A stretch of DNA of 64,000 nt from Candidatus Iainarchaeum sp. (GTDB lineage: Archaea > Iainarchaeota > Iainarchaeia > Iainarchaeales > JAAZKV01): the NCBI GenBank assembly GCA_028691435.1, contig JAQUZG010000001.1, forward strand, positions 80,206 through 144,205. Direction: 5' to 3'. How positions within the stretch are numbered: position 1 is the stretch's first letter; each line of letters opens with the position of its first letter. The notes beneath the pieces are model-generated. The model searched no databases and had not been told where the DNA came from. It was given only the letters and a program-made list of their open reading frames with translations. Shown one piece after another: positions 51,033 to 59,892 of this stretch. The position numbers and the translations under genes are program-made.

Positions 51033-51869
51033 ATGAGTAAACATAAACAATCAAAAACTAATACTAAGTTTGATGTAAAAACTAATAACAATTCAGTTGA
51101 TTTAAAAAATATTTTATCAAATTTTTTTTCATTATTTTCTTTCTTAAAATATATTGACCCTTTTTATTATTTTGATTTAATTATTTTGCCTATTTTACAA
51201 AAAATTTTTGGTAAAAATCAAACAATTGAATTTATTGCTAATTTAATTTATGCATTAATTTGTGCATTATTATTTTACACATTATTAATTTTCTTATTTA
51301 ATTCTTCATCACCATTAGTTATCGTTTATTCTGCAAGTATGCATCCAACACTTTATAGGGGGGATGTTATTGGATTAACTAATAATAATTCAAATGCTTA
51401 TTTTGGTGAAGTTGTAACTCTTAATAAATCAATTAATCAAATTTTTGCAAAAGATTATGTTACAGGACAATATAATTCATCTTCACAATTAGAAAAATTA
51501 GTTTTTGATAAAAATATTGCTATTACTCCAAATACAAATGGTCAAATAGTTGTTTATAATTCTTATCCTTATGGGATTCCAATTATTCACCGATCAATTG
51601 CTCAAATTGTTGCTCTTGATGGGAATTTTTTGATTACTAAAGGTGATAATATAGAAACAAATAAACAATTTGATCAAGATTGTGTCCTTGATAATCAAGG
51701 AAAAATACATAATTGTTTAACTGTTTATGCAATAAATAAAAAAGATATTGTTGGATCATCATTTTTTAAAATTCCATTAATTGGATGTATTAAACTTTGG
51801 ATATTTGATGATCTTCCAGCTTTAATTACAACTAGTAAATTACCTAGTGATTTTGGGCCCTATTGTTAA
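51033..51869 (+). CDS. Signal peptidase I (archaeal/Sec11 type)
   Basis: A 278-residue membrane protease that removes signal peptides from exported proteins such as the S-layer protein. Polar N-terminal 45 residues lead to a transmembrane helix (about 68-90). The catalytic Ser102 is in YSASMHPTL, His186 in IPIIHRSIAQ and Asp205 in TKGDNIETNKQFD with a second Asp at 214. Use of His rather than the bacterial Lys marks the archaeal/eukaryotic type. The cytoplasmic extension is longer than usual, and an insert lies between the Ser and His regions. A GTGAGTTG ribosome site supports the start. Confidence 0.88.
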   Translation: MSKHKQSKTNTKFDVKTNNNSVDLKNILSNFFSLFSFLKYIDPFYYFDLIILPILQKIFGKNQTIEFIANLIYALICALLFYTLLIFLFNSSSPLVIVYSASMHPTLYRGDVIGLTNNNSNAYFGEVVTLNKSINQIFAKDYVTGQYNSSSQLEKLVFDKNIAITPNTNGQIVVYNSYPYGIPIIHRSIAQIVALDGNFLITKGDNIETNKQFDQDCVLDNQGKIHNCLTVYAINKKDIVGSSFFKIPLIGCIKLWIFDDLPALITTSKLPSDFGPYC

Positions 51870-51920
51870 AATAAATTAATAATTAGAAAACTTTTTATTA
51901 ATCAAAATCAATTTATAATT

Positions 51921-52454
51921 ATGAATTATTTTATATTACAAGAAATTTTTGATTTGTCAAATTTCTCTAAATTATCTTTAGTTGATATTTCTCTAATCAT
52001 AATTATATTTTCAATAATTCTTTTGGTTTTTGCAGGATTAATAATTTTATTTAAAAAAATTTTAAACAAAGATAAAAAATCAATTAAAGAAATATTAACC
52101 AATTTAAAATCACTTAAGAAAAAAAATCCTGTAAACTTAAATTCTAAAACTAATGAATCAAAAAAAATTAATCAAATTGCTAAAGAAGAGACAATTATTG
52201 TTGATAAAAAAAATAGTCAAAAAATAAATAATTCTTCTTCATTAGATGCTTCATCACTTTCTTTAAAACAATTATTGATAAATAAATTTAAACCAATTAT
52301 TGAATCTCAATTAAAAACAAGAATTGTTGTTATTGATTTTAAATCTGAAGATAAAAATTTTTCAACAATTATAGAAATTGATACTAAACGATTGCAATTA
52401 ACTCTTGATTCTTTTGGAAATATTATTGATTATAAACGTTTAAAGTCAAATTAA
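51921..52454 (+). CDS. Single-helix membrane protein of unknown function
   Basis: A 177-residue protein with one transmembrane helix (about 22-46), a Lys/Ser/Asn-rich linker (about 50-110) and a small C-terminal domain of about 65 residues (LKTRIVVIDFKSEDKNFSTI, LQLTLDSFGNII) that looks alpha/beta. No family recognised. It lies between signal peptidase and pcna1 on the same strand with short gaps, so it could be co-transcribed with either. Confidence 0.55.
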   Translation: MNYFILQEIFDLSNFSKLSLVDISLIIIIFSIILLVFAGLIILFKKILNKDKKSIKEILTNLKSLKKKNPVNLNSKTNESKKINQIAKEETIIVDKKNSQKINNSSSLDASSLSLKQLLINKFKPIIESQLKTRIVVIDFKSEDKNFSTIIEIDTKRLQLTLDSFGNIIDYKRLKSN

Positions 52455-52501
52455 TAAGATTTATTTTTAAACTTAATCAAAGTTTAATTATTTGTGAGAT
52501 T

Positions 52502-53242
52502 ATGGAATTAATTTTAAAAAATGCTTCAAATTTTAAAAAGTGTATTGAAGCAATATCTGTTTTAATTGATGAAGCTGAACTAGTTATTAAAGAAAATGGT
52601 TTAGAATTAAAAGCAACTGATCCAAGTCAAATTTCAATGATTGATTTTTTTATGCCTGCTGAGGCTTTTTCAAAATTTGATTCTACGGAATTAAGACTTG
52701 GTCTTGATTTAGATTATCTAAATCAAGTTTTATCACGTGCTCAAGCAAGTGATGAATTATCTTTATCTCTTGATGAAAAAAAAACATTTTTATGTGTTTC
52801 ATTTAATGGAAAAGCAACAAGAGCGTTTAAAGTTCCATTGATTGATATTTCTACTTCTGAAGTTCCAACTCCAAGAATTGATTTTGATGCTGAAATTGAA
52901 ATTAATGCGGGGTTTTTACAAAATGCCTTAAAAGATACAGCTCTAATAAGTACTCACATTACAATTGGTTGTGATGAAGAAAAATTTTATATTAAAGCAA
53001 ATTCATCAAAAGGAAATTTAAATGAAGAATTGAAACAAGATAAAGAATTATTAACTCAAATGAGAGTAAAAAATGAATGTAAAAGTATGTTTCCACTTGA
53101 CTATTTAACAGATATTTTAAAAGCAGCATCTTCTATGGATGTAGTTACAATTTTTTTGAAATCAAATGCTCCAATAAAAGTAATGTATGAAATTGATAAA
53201 GCAAAAATAATGTATTACTTAGCTCCAAGAATAGAAAATTAA
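52502..53242 (+). CDS. pcn: Sliding clamp PCNA, paralogue 1
   Basis: A 246-residue processivity clamp with two PCNA domains. The first has FKKCIEAISVLIDEAELVI, LKATDPSQISMIDFFMP and the central RAFKVPLID, followed by the interdomain loop; the C-terminus ends IMYYLAPRIEN. A GTGAGATT ribosome site precedes the ATG. A second clamp gene follows 75 bases later. Partners with visible PCNA-binding tails in this window are RfcL (QTTLF) and Nre (QKRLNEWF). This copy is the closer to the archaeal consensus. Confidence 0.95.
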   Translation: MELILKNASNFKKCIEAISVLIDEAELVIKENGLELKATDPSQISMIDFFMPAEAFSKFDSTELRLGLDLDYLNQVLSRAQASDELSLSLDEKKTFLCVSFNGKATRAFKVPLIDISTSEVPTPRIDFDAEIEINAGFLQNALKDTALISTHITIGCDEEKFYIKANSSKGNLNEELKQDKELLTQMRVKNECKSMFPLDYLTDILKAASSMDVVTIFLKSNAPIKVMYEIDKAKIMYYLAPRIEN

Positions 53243-53284
53243 TTTTTTTATTTTTTCTAATAATCTTTTTTAATTAAAAAAAAA

Positions 53285-53294
53285 TATTTAAATA
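53285..53294 (+). promoter_or_regulatory. TATA box for the second PCNA gene
   Basis: TATTTAAATA is centred about 28 bases before the ATG with no ribosome site, implying leaderless expression separate from pcna1. Confidence 0.5.
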
Positions 53295-53317
53295 CTAAAG
53301 AACACTTATTATTTAGC

Positions 53318-54034
53318 ATGATTGAATTAAAAAATATTGAAATATTAAAAAAAGGTATTGAAGCTATTTCATCATTTATTCCTGAAGGAAATTTTAGATT
53401 TACTGATAATGGGATTTATTTTAAATCAATTGATCCTAGTCAAATAGTTTTAGTTGACTATTTTATTGATAAAAAATTATTTAATAAATATGATATTGAA
53501 TCAAATTACATTGGTATTGACTTAGTTGAATTAAATAAAATAATTCAAAGAGCTGATGTAAAAGATATGATGCATATTGAAATTGCTGATTCTGAATTAA
53601 AATTAAAATTTATTTCTGAAATGAAAAGATCATTTCGTTTACCTTTAATTGATGTTAAAGACTTGGATGTAAAGTTGCCTGAAATAAGTTATAAAACAAA
53701 AATTGAAATTAGTGCCCTTCAATTTAAAGAAGTTTTAAAAGATGCTAATTTATTTGGTACAAGTGTAGTTTTAAAAGTTGAAAATTCAAAATTTTTTATT
53801 GAAGCACGAGGGCCACAAGGGGTAATGGATAGTGATATTTCATCAGTATCTAAAATTGTGTCAAAAGAAAATGTTCTTTGTAAATTTTCATTAAATTTTT
53901 TACAAAGTATTGTTAAGGAATGTGAAAATTTTGAAAAAATAACTATTGAATTAAAAAATGATGCTGCAATAAAAATTTCTTACCATATTGGTCAAACAAA
54001 AATAGTTTTCTATTTAGCTCACATGATATTATAA
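53318..54034 (+). CDS. Sliding clamp PCNA, paralogue 2
   Basis: A 238-residue PCNA homologue. It keeps IEILKKGIEAISSFIPEG, FKSIDPSQIVLVDYFID, the RSFRLPLIDVKDLDVKLPE loop region and the final IVFYLAHMIL, and differs from its neighbour at most other positions. Both fit the clamp fold, so they could form homotrimers or a mixed trimer. The gene has its own TATA box and no leader, unlike pcna1, so the two may be expressed at different levels. It is followed by a 25-bp tandem repeat and priL. Confidence 0.9.
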   Translation: MIELKNIEILKKGIEAISSFIPEGNFRFTDNGIYFKSIDPSQIVLVDYFIDKKLFNKYDIESNYIGIDLVELNKIIQRADVKDMMHIEIADSELKLKFISEMKRSFRLPLIDVKDLDVKLPEISYKTKIEISALQFKEVLKDANLFGTSVVLKVENSKFFIEARGPQGVMDSDISSVSKIVSKENVLCKFSLNFLQSIVKECENFEKITIELKNDAAIKISYHIGQTKIVFYLAHMIL

Positions 54035-54060
54035 TATTTTAAATTAAGTAAATTTAATTA

Positions 54061-54120
54061 TTTAATTTGATTTCTTTTAAATTTATTTAATTTGATTTTT
54101 TTTAAATTTATTTAATTTAA
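54061..54120 (+). repeat. 25-bp AT-only tandem repeat between pcna2 and priL
   Basis: TTTAATTTGATTT begins at 54061 and 54086, and a shortened third copy TTTAATTTAAT starts at 54111, an exact 25-base period. The unit is almost pure A+T. It lies in the 125-base spacer ahead of priL. It could be a melting element, a protein-binding array or simple slippage. Confidence 0.7.
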
Positions 54121-54159
54121 TGTGTTTTCTTTTTATTACTTTTCAAATATTATTTAATT

Positions 54160-55179
54160 ATGGAAAATTTACTTTTTGGACAAAAATTTCCTTTTTCTAA
54201 TATTGCAAAAGAAAAATTAAAAACATTTAATATAATGATTGATGATGTTGATGAACAAGTAATTAAAAAAGCTGCATTGATGATTTTAAAAGCAAATTCT
54301 AATCAAAAATATTTTTTTGAAATGGTTAATCCTAGTGAAGAATTATTAAAAGTTGAAATAATGAGTTTTACTGTTGCAAAAATTTTAATTTCTTTAATAA
54401 AAACTCCAAATATTAAAGAAAAATTTTGTGATATGGTTAGAAAAGACACTTTTGAAATACTTGAAAACACTGAACATAGAAAAGATGTGTGTATTAATTT
54501 ATCTAACGATCTTGGAATAAAATTTGAATTAGTTGATGATAATTATTTTTTTGTAAAAATTAAAATTCTTGATTTTTTAGATATTTATTTTAAAGATGAA
54601 GAATCAAAATTAATCAACAAATCTACTGAAGAAGGATTTGTTTATTTATCAATAAATGATTTTGCTAGGTTTTTATCTGAAAAAGCTTATAAAAAAGTTT
54701 TTGATTCACTGCCTTTGCCAAAAGAAACAATACCAAAAAAGTTTCTACAATATGCTAAATCTATTGATGATCAACTTGGAGTAATTCAACAAAAAAGATT
54801 TGATGAAAGATTAGTTGGAAAAGTTTATTCAGATTTATTTCCGCCATGTATTAATGATCTTTATACTCAACAAGCACAAGGTAAAAAATTAAGTCATGTT
54901 GCAAGACTAACTCTTGCTTCTTTTTTATATCAAATTGGAATGAATAAAACTGAAATGTTAGTTTTATTTTCAAAAAGTCCAGATTATGATGAAAAAATTG
55001 CAAAATATCAAATAGATAAAGTTTTTGAAAAAGAACTATCTGCACCAGGATGTAGAAAAATTGCAGATTATGGTTTAAAAGTTAAAGAATGTGATAAATG
55101 TAAATATAAACATCCGGTTCAATGGTACATTTCAAATCTAAGAATTAAAAATAGAATAAAAAATAACAATGTGGAATAA
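54160..55179 (+). CDS. priL: DNA primase large subunit
   Basis: A 339-residue regulatory subunit of the archaeal/eukaryotic primase. The C-terminal Fe-S domain carries the four cluster ligands Cys230 (PPCIND), Cys298 (APGCRKI), Cys311 and Cys314 (ECDKCKYKHP). The conserved helix SHVARLTLASFLYQIG lies between the first two. The N-terminal half is helical and binds PriS. priS follows 74 bases later. It has no visible ribosome site. Confidence 0.93.
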   Translation: MENLLFGQKFPFSNIAKEKLKTFNIMIDDVDEQVIKKAALMILKANSNQKYFFEMVNPSEELLKVEIMSFTVAKILISLIKTPNIKEKFCDMVRKDTFEILENTEHRKDVCINLSNDLGIKFELVDDNYFFVKIKILDFLDIYFKDEESKLINKSTEEGFVYLSINDFARFLSEKAYKKVFDSLPLPKETIPKKFLQYAKSIDDQLGVIQQKRFDERLVGKVYSDLFPPCINDLYTQQAQGKKLSHVARLTLASFLYQIGMNKTEMLVLFSKSPDYDEKIAKYQIDKVFEKELSAPGCRKIADYGLKVKECDKCKYKHPVQWYISNLRIKNRIKNNNVE

Positions 55180-55253
55180 TTATTTAATTAAAAATATGAT
55201 CTGAATAAATTAAAAATAAATTAAAAAAATCTGATAAAGTTGATGTGATTTTT

Positions 55254-56393
55254 ATGAATGAAATAACTAATGAAGAAAAATTTTTAAAAGAAAATTTTAA
55301 AGATTATTATTCAAAAAATTTTGTTGATTCAATAAATGATATAAATAAACGTGAATTTGGGTATGGAGTATTTAAAAGAAAAATTGCTAATCGTAATATG
55401 TATTTTGAATCAGCTACTAAAATGAATTCGTTTTTACGTGATTTTGTACCTTTATTTTTTTCATATTCTAATTCATATTATTCTTTTCCAGATAAAACTC
55501 CAATGATAAATAAAGGTTGGTTAAAATCAGATTTAATCTATGAATTTGATGCGGATGATTTTAGTGAAGATTTAATTGTAATTAATGATATTCAATGGTT
55601 TTCAAAAGTAGATATTGATTTAGCAAAAAAACAAGTGTTTAATTTACTAAATTTTATTGAAAATGATTTTAATTTTTCACTTGATGGACTAAAAATTAAT
55701 TTTTCTGGAAAAGCTGGATATCATGTTCATTTAAGAAATAATGAAATTCAAAATTTATCAAAACCAGCAAGAATAGAACTAGTGGATTATTTAACTGGTA
55801 ATGGAATTTCTTATAATTCACTTGGTTATGATATTGATGATAATTTTTTTTGTTCAACAAGGAAAGGAAATTGGATAAAACGAATTAATTTAGGTATAAA
55901 AGAATTTTTTAAAAAAGATATAAAAGAAATTTCAAAAATAACTACTCTTTCAAAACCAAAAATAAAATTAATTCTTGAATCAAAAGAAAAATATTATTCT
56001 AATTTAGACAAAGGTCTATTGTTTAAAGTTGATGATAATAAATCAAAAAATAAAATATTTTGGAAAAATGTGTTAGATAAAGTTGTTAATGAAAATTCTT
56101 CAAAAATTGATAGACAAACAAGTATTGATATAAATAAAATTATTCGTCTTCCGTCTACTTTGCATGGGGATACTGGTTTTATTGCAAAAGAATTAACTAT
56201 TGATTCATTAAAAGATTTTAATCCATATATTGATGCAGTAGTTTTTGATAAAACAAATGTAAAAGTTTTTGTTCAAAAAGCACCAAAATTTTCATTAAAT
56301 CATCTTGAATTTGGACCTTATGAAAATGAAACGGTTGTTGTCCCTAAATTTGCAGCAATTTTTTTAATTGGAAAAGGTGCAAAACTAGTATAA
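55254..56393 (+). CDS. priS: DNA primase small (catalytic) subunit
   Basis: A 379-residue primase catalytic subunit of the AEP superfamily. Motif I is the FDADD acid pair near residue 97, motif II is FSGKAGYHVHL, and motif III lies around SIDINKIIRLPSTLHGDTGF. RREFGYGVF-like KREFGYGVF at the N-terminus is also typical. I start at ATG MNEITNEEK, preceded by GATGTGAT; a GTG three codons earlier forms part of that site. It forms the heterodimer with PriL encoded just upstream and is followed by the GINS gene. Confidence 0.93.
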   Translation: MNEITNEEKFLKENFKDYYSKNFVDSINDINKREFGYGVFKRKIANRNMYFESATKMNSFLRDFVPLFFSYSNSYYSFPDKTPMINKGWLKSDLIYEFDADDFSEDLIVINDIQWFSKVDIDLAKKQVFNLLNFIENDFNFSLDGLKINFSGKAGYHVHLRNNEIQNLSKPARIELVDYLTGNGISYNSLGYDIDDNFFCSTRKGNWIKRINLGIKEFFKKDIKEISKITTLSKPKIKLILESKEKYYSNLDKGLLFKVDDNKSKNKIFWKNVLDKVVNENSSKIDRQTSIDINKIIRLPSTLHGDTGFIAKELTIDSLKDFNPYIDAVVFDKTNVKVFVQKAPKFSLNHLEFGPYENETVVVPKFAAIFLIGKGAKLV

Positions 56394-56499
56394 TTGGTAT
56401 TATTTACTCTAATTTGTTTTTTTAATTAATTTCTTTGTTAATTTAATTTATGTTTAATTGTGAGTTAATATTAAAAGCATATTTTTCCTTTCTCTTAGT

Positions 56500-57033
56500 A
56501 TGGAACTAACTTATGATGAACTTAGAAGGATTTATAGGCTAGAAAAAAACACTTCAAAACTAGTTGAAGTGGATGAAGATTTTATTAATAATCTTGAACA
56601 ATTTATTGAAAATGAAAAAAAAAGATATCTTTCTTCTTTAAAGAATTTTTCATCAAGTGATGCGAGACAATTTTCAAACATGAAACGACTTGTTGAGGAA
56701 ATATTTTTATTGCGTGAAAAAAAATTACTTAATAAGGCATTAATTGCAACGCATACAAAAGAATTTACTTTAGATAATTTAGCGAGTCAAGAAAAAGAAA
56801 CATTTAGAAAAATGCTTGATGTTTTAAATTCACATTCTGCAATTTATGAAAACTTGTTTGGTGAAAAAGATGTTGAATCACAAAATGTAGCACTTGAAAT
56901 ATTAAAGGATGTTCCAACATTTGTTGGAAATGATATGAAAGAATATGGGCCATTTAAGGAAGGTCAAAAAGTTGAATTACCAAGCAAAGTTGCAAAATTA
57001 TTTATTACTAGAAAACTTGCAACAGAAGCTTAA
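56500..57033 (+). CDS. GINS complex subunit
   Basis: A 177-residue archaeal GINS protein, part of the CMG-like helicase assembly with MCM and GAN/Cdc45. The N-terminal half is helical (YDELRRIYRLEKNTSKL, LEQFIENEKKRYLSSLKNF) and the C-terminal small domain includes LEILKDVPTFVGNDMKEYGP and the final KVAKLFITRKLA, typical of the Gins51 type. Only one GINS gene is visible. It is placed right after priS, the usual archaeal neighbourhood, and before aIF2-alpha. Confidence 0.88.
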   Translation: MELTYDELRRIYRLEKNTSKLVEVDEDFINNLEQFIENEKKRYLSSLKNFSSSDARQFSNMKRLVEEIFLLREKKLLNKALIATHTKEFTLDNLASQEKETFRKMLDVLNSHSAIYENLFGEKDVESQNVALEILKDVPTFVGNDMKEYGPFKEGQKVELPSKVAKLFITRKLATEA

Positions 57034-57116
57034 TATTAATTGTATTTAAATCAATTTGTTTTATAAGCATTAGTATCTCATAAATATTTATTAGTTAATA
57101 GTGATTTGGTGAGTAA

Positions 57117-57875
57117 ATGTATCCTGAAAGTGGTGAATTAGTTGTTGTTAAAGTTGTTCAAATTTTAAATTATGGTGTTTTTGTAGAATTAATTGAATTT
57201 AATAATGCAAAAGGATTTATTCATATTAGTAACGTTTCTAGTTCTTGGGTAAAAAATATTAGAAATATTGTAAAAATGAATCAAGTTAGAGTTGCAAAAG
57301 TTGTTAATGTTGATAGAAATAGAAATCAAATTGATTTAGCATTTGCTGGAGTTTCTCCACAAAGAGAAAGACAAAAATTAACTGAATTTAAACAAGTTAA
57401 TAGAGAAGAAAAATTAATTCAATTACTTGCAAAAGAAACTAATAAACCATTTAATGAAGTTTGGGAAAATGTTGCTGATCCATTAATTAACGAATATGGT
57501 GGATTATATAAAGCACTTGAAAAAATTGCATTAAATAAAAATATTATTGAAAATGTAATTGCTAAAGAATGGATAAATCCAGTAATTGATTTAGTTGACA
57601 AAAACATTGTAGTTTCTAAAAAAACACTTAAAGCAAATTTAAAATTATTGTGTTTTGAAAGTGATGGGGTAGAGCGAATAAAAGAATTATTGTCTATTAT
57701 TTTATCAACACCTGATTGTACAGTTGCTTATACTGGTGCTGGAGTTTATTTAGCAACTTTTACAGCTTGGACATTTAAAGAATCTGAAAAAATAATGGAT
57801 GAATTAATTTCACAACTAGAAAAAAAATCAAAGCAATTAAATATTAAATTTGAATTTACAAAAATTGAAGAATAA
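57117..57875 (+). CDS. Translation initiation factor aIF2, alpha subunit
   Basis: A 252-residue subunit of the factor that brings initiator tRNA to the small ribosomal subunit. The S1 domain begins ESGELVVVKVVQILNYGVFV, with GFIHISNVSSSWVKNIRNIV where the eukaryotic protein carries its regulatory Ser. Helical and alpha/beta domains follow. A GGTGAG ribosome site decides the ATG. In many archaea ribosomal protein genes and nop10 flank this gene; here GINS precedes and PAC2 follows. Confidence 0.93.
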   Translation: MYPESGELVVVKVVQILNYGVFVELIEFNNAKGFIHISNVSSSWVKNIRNIVKMNQVRVAKVVNVDRNRNQIDLAFAGVSPQRERQKLTEFKQVNREEKLIQLLAKETNKPFNEVWENVADPLINEYGGLYKALEKIALNKNIIENVIAKEWINPVIDLVDKNIVVSKKTLKANLKLLCFESDGVERIKELLSIILSTPDCTVAYTGAGVYLATFTAWTFKESEKIMDELISQLEKKSKQLNIKFEFTKIEE

Positions 57876-57929
57876 TTAATTTTTAAAAATCGCAAAGATT
57901 TATATTTAGTTTTATTTGTGTGATTATTG

Positions 57930-58712
57930 ATGCCTACAAAAATATTAGTTATAAAAAAATTAAATCTTAATAATGCTGTGTTACTTGTTGGTTTACCGGG
58001 TATTGGGTTAGTTGGAAAAATTGCAATTGATTATTTAATGAAAGAGTTACACCCCGAAAAAATTGCTGAAATTTATTCTTATTCTTTTCCACCAAGTGTA
58101 CATACAAAAGATTCAAAAATTGAATTAATTCATGACGAAGTTTTTTATTTAAAAAAAGGTAAACAAGACTTTCTTTTTTTAGCTGGTCCAGTTCAACCAA
58201 CACTTGATCCAAAAACAGGTACAAGTGAAGAACATTATGAATTTTCAGAAACACTTATTGGGTTTTTCAAATCTATTGGTGTTAAAGAAATTGTTACTCT
58301 TGCTGGGATAAATATTGGTGACAAGCGACTTGATTCTAATCCAAATGTTGTTGTTGCTGGAACTGATAACGAAGTTGTTAGTTCATGGGTAAAAATAGGT
58401 GCAAAAGAAGATAAAAAAGAAGGACTTATTTCAGGAGTTGCTGGACTACTTGTTGGATTAAGTAGAATGTATGGTGTGAAAGGAGTATGTTTGATGGGTG
58501 AAACAAACATTCAATTAATTTATGGGGATAATGGGAGTGCAAAAAAACTTATTGAAGTAATTTGTAAAAAATATAATTTAAAAATTAAAATGCAATCTAT
58601 TGCAAAAGATGCAAAAGAAATTGAGAAAACATTTAAAGAATTAACAAAACAATTACATGCGCTTGAAGAAGAACCAACAGAACAAAATACAAAATTGCCA
58701 TATGTTCGATAA
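57930..58712 (+). CDS. PAC2-family proteasome-assembly-chaperone-like protein
   Basis: A 260-residue PAC2 family protein: NAVLLVGLPGIGLVGKIAIDYLM at the N-terminus, YSYSFPPSVHT, LAGPVQP, EIVTLAGINIGDK and GLISGVAGLLVGLSRMYGV. In eukaryotes PAC2 helps assemble proteasome alpha rings, and archaeal homologues are common next to aIF2-alpha/Nop10. The start is the ATG preceded by GTGTGATTATTG; an adjacent TTG is less likely. The C-terminal 60 residues are helical and charged. A hairpin follows the stop. Confidence 0.88.
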   Translation: MPTKILVIKKLNLNNAVLLVGLPGIGLVGKIAIDYLMKELHPEKIAEIYSYSFPPSVHTKDSKIELIHDEVFYLKKGKQDFLFLAGPVQPTLDPKTGTSEEHYEFSETLIGFFKSIGVKEIVTLAGINIGDKRLDSNPNVVVAGTDNEVVSSWVKIGAKEDKKEGLISGVAGLLVGLSRMYGVKGVCLMGETNIQLIYGDNGSAKKLIEVICKKYNLKIKMQSIAKDAKEIEKTFKELTKQLHALEEEPTEQNTKLPYVR

Positions 58713-58721
58713 TTAGTTATT

Positions 58722-58748
58722 AATCAAATTATTTGATTTTTTGTTTTT
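58722..58748 (+). terminator. Hairpin terminator after the PAC2 gene
   Basis: AATCAAAT and ATTTGATT form an inverted repeat with almost no loop, followed by a run of T broken by one G. It lies between two convergent genes. Confidence 0.5.
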
Positions 58749-58789
58749 TAAAATTAAATTTTTTAAAACTATTTTCTGTATTACTTTTT

Positions 58790-59362
58790 TTATTTTAAAC
58801 TGTCTAAAATTAATTTTAATTTGTTAGCATCTTCTAACCCATTTTGTCCACGTCTTAAATAAAATGATGGGTGATAAATAAAAATTATTTTTCTATTTTC
58901 ATAATCTTTCATTTGGCCAACACTTAAAGTTTTATCAAAAATACTTGCTGCACTTCTTCCAAGTAAAACAATGATTTTTGGATTTAATAATTCTAGATAT
59001 TTTTTTGTAAATGGTAAAAAATAGTTGATTTCGTTTTCAGTGGGAGCTCTAATTAATCCATCTTTTAATGGTATGATTGGAACAACATTTATTACACTAT
59101 AATCTTGATCATTTAATCCCATATGTTTAATCCAATTATCAAGTAATTTTCCACTCCGTCCAATAAAGGGCAATCCAATTTTATTTTCATTGTTTCCTGG
59201 AGCTTCTCCAATAAAAACAATTTTTGGGGAATCGCTACCTTTTCCAAAAACAATATTTCCATTAGTCTCAATTATATTTTTGTATAATTCACTCTTTTTA
59301 GCATGATTGATAAAGTCTATTTTAAAATTAGCTAATTTTTTACTGTCATTTAAGTCACTCAT
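58790..59362 (-). CDS. Family 4-like uracil-DNA glycosylase lacking all cysteines
   Basis: A 190-residue UDG-superfamily protein. Catalytic and uracil-binding motifs are kept: IGEAPGNNENKIGLPFIGRSG (positions 51-71; shown here only by its ends GEAPG and PFIGRSG in the family alignment) and the C-terminal YHPSFYLRR with HPS at 164-166. Family 4 enzymes hold a [4Fe-4S] cluster through four Cys. Here there is not one Cys in the protein; the equivalent positions appear as residues in HAKKSEL, VVPIIPL and NYFLPF. Base excision of uracil is likely if the fold stands without the cluster. A GTGTGAATAAA ribosome site supports the start. It follows the BofA-like gene in an operon. Confidence 0.85.
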   Translation of the reverse strand: MSDLNDSKKLANFKIDFINHAKKSELYKNIIETNGNIVFGKGSDSPKIVFIGEAPGNNENKIGLPFIGRSGKLLDNWIKHMGLNDQDYSVINVVPIIPLKDGLIRAPTENEINYFLPFTKKYLELLNPKIIVLLGRSAASIFDKTLSVGQMKDYENRKIIFIYHPSFYLRRGQNGLEDANKLKLILDSLK

Positions 59363-59381
59363 TTTATTCACACTCAATGAA

Positions 59382-59708
59382 TTAAACGACTATCCCAAGA
59401 AGATTAAGAACAATTAATACTCCAACTCCTGCAGGGCCAAAAATTATACAAATTATTGCATTTGGTATACTTAATGCAGGGATACCAAAAATAAAATGTG
59501 TTAGAAGTAAAACTACTCCTCCAATAACTGAATTAATTATTACTTTTTTTAAAATTGCTAATAAAAATATACTAATTATAATTAGTGCAATTCCCACAAC
59601 AATCAACATCCAATTTTGACTTGCAAGTGTTACAATTTGATTATTAGTGTCAACAAAACTAACTGCATCGTTTGCAAATAAAATTGTATTTAAAATTAAA
59701 TTATTCAT
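59382..59708 (-). CDS. BofA-like small membrane protein
   Basis: A 108-residue membrane protein with three hydrophobic helices. The second half (IINSVIGGVVLLLTHFIFGI, then PNAIICIIFGPAGVGVLIVL) matches the BofA family pattern of N-S-x-x-G and a terminal G-x-P/A-G-V stretch. In Bacillus BofA restrains an intramembrane M50 protease; archaeal homologues have no defined role. An M50 protease is encoded elsewhere in this window, though not adjacent. The glycosylase gene starts 20 bases downstream on the same strand. Confidence 0.65.
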   Translation of the reverse strand: MNNLILNTILFANDAVSFVDTNNQIVTLASQNWMLIVVGIALIIISIFLLAILKKVIINSVIGGVVLLLTHFIFGIPALSIPNAIICIIFGPAGVGVLIVLNLLGIVV

Positions 59709-59892
59709 AATTATATTAATACACTAATTATTAAATTACTTTTGGTCAGATTATTCAAATTTTATTAATTTTAAGTTAGCTTAATTATTTTTTATCATTT
59801 AAATTTTTTAATTTATTAATTTTGACTGTTTTTTTAAAACGTAATTCTTTAAAAAAACCTATGTTCTAATTTATTTAGAATTTGGTGAGCAT

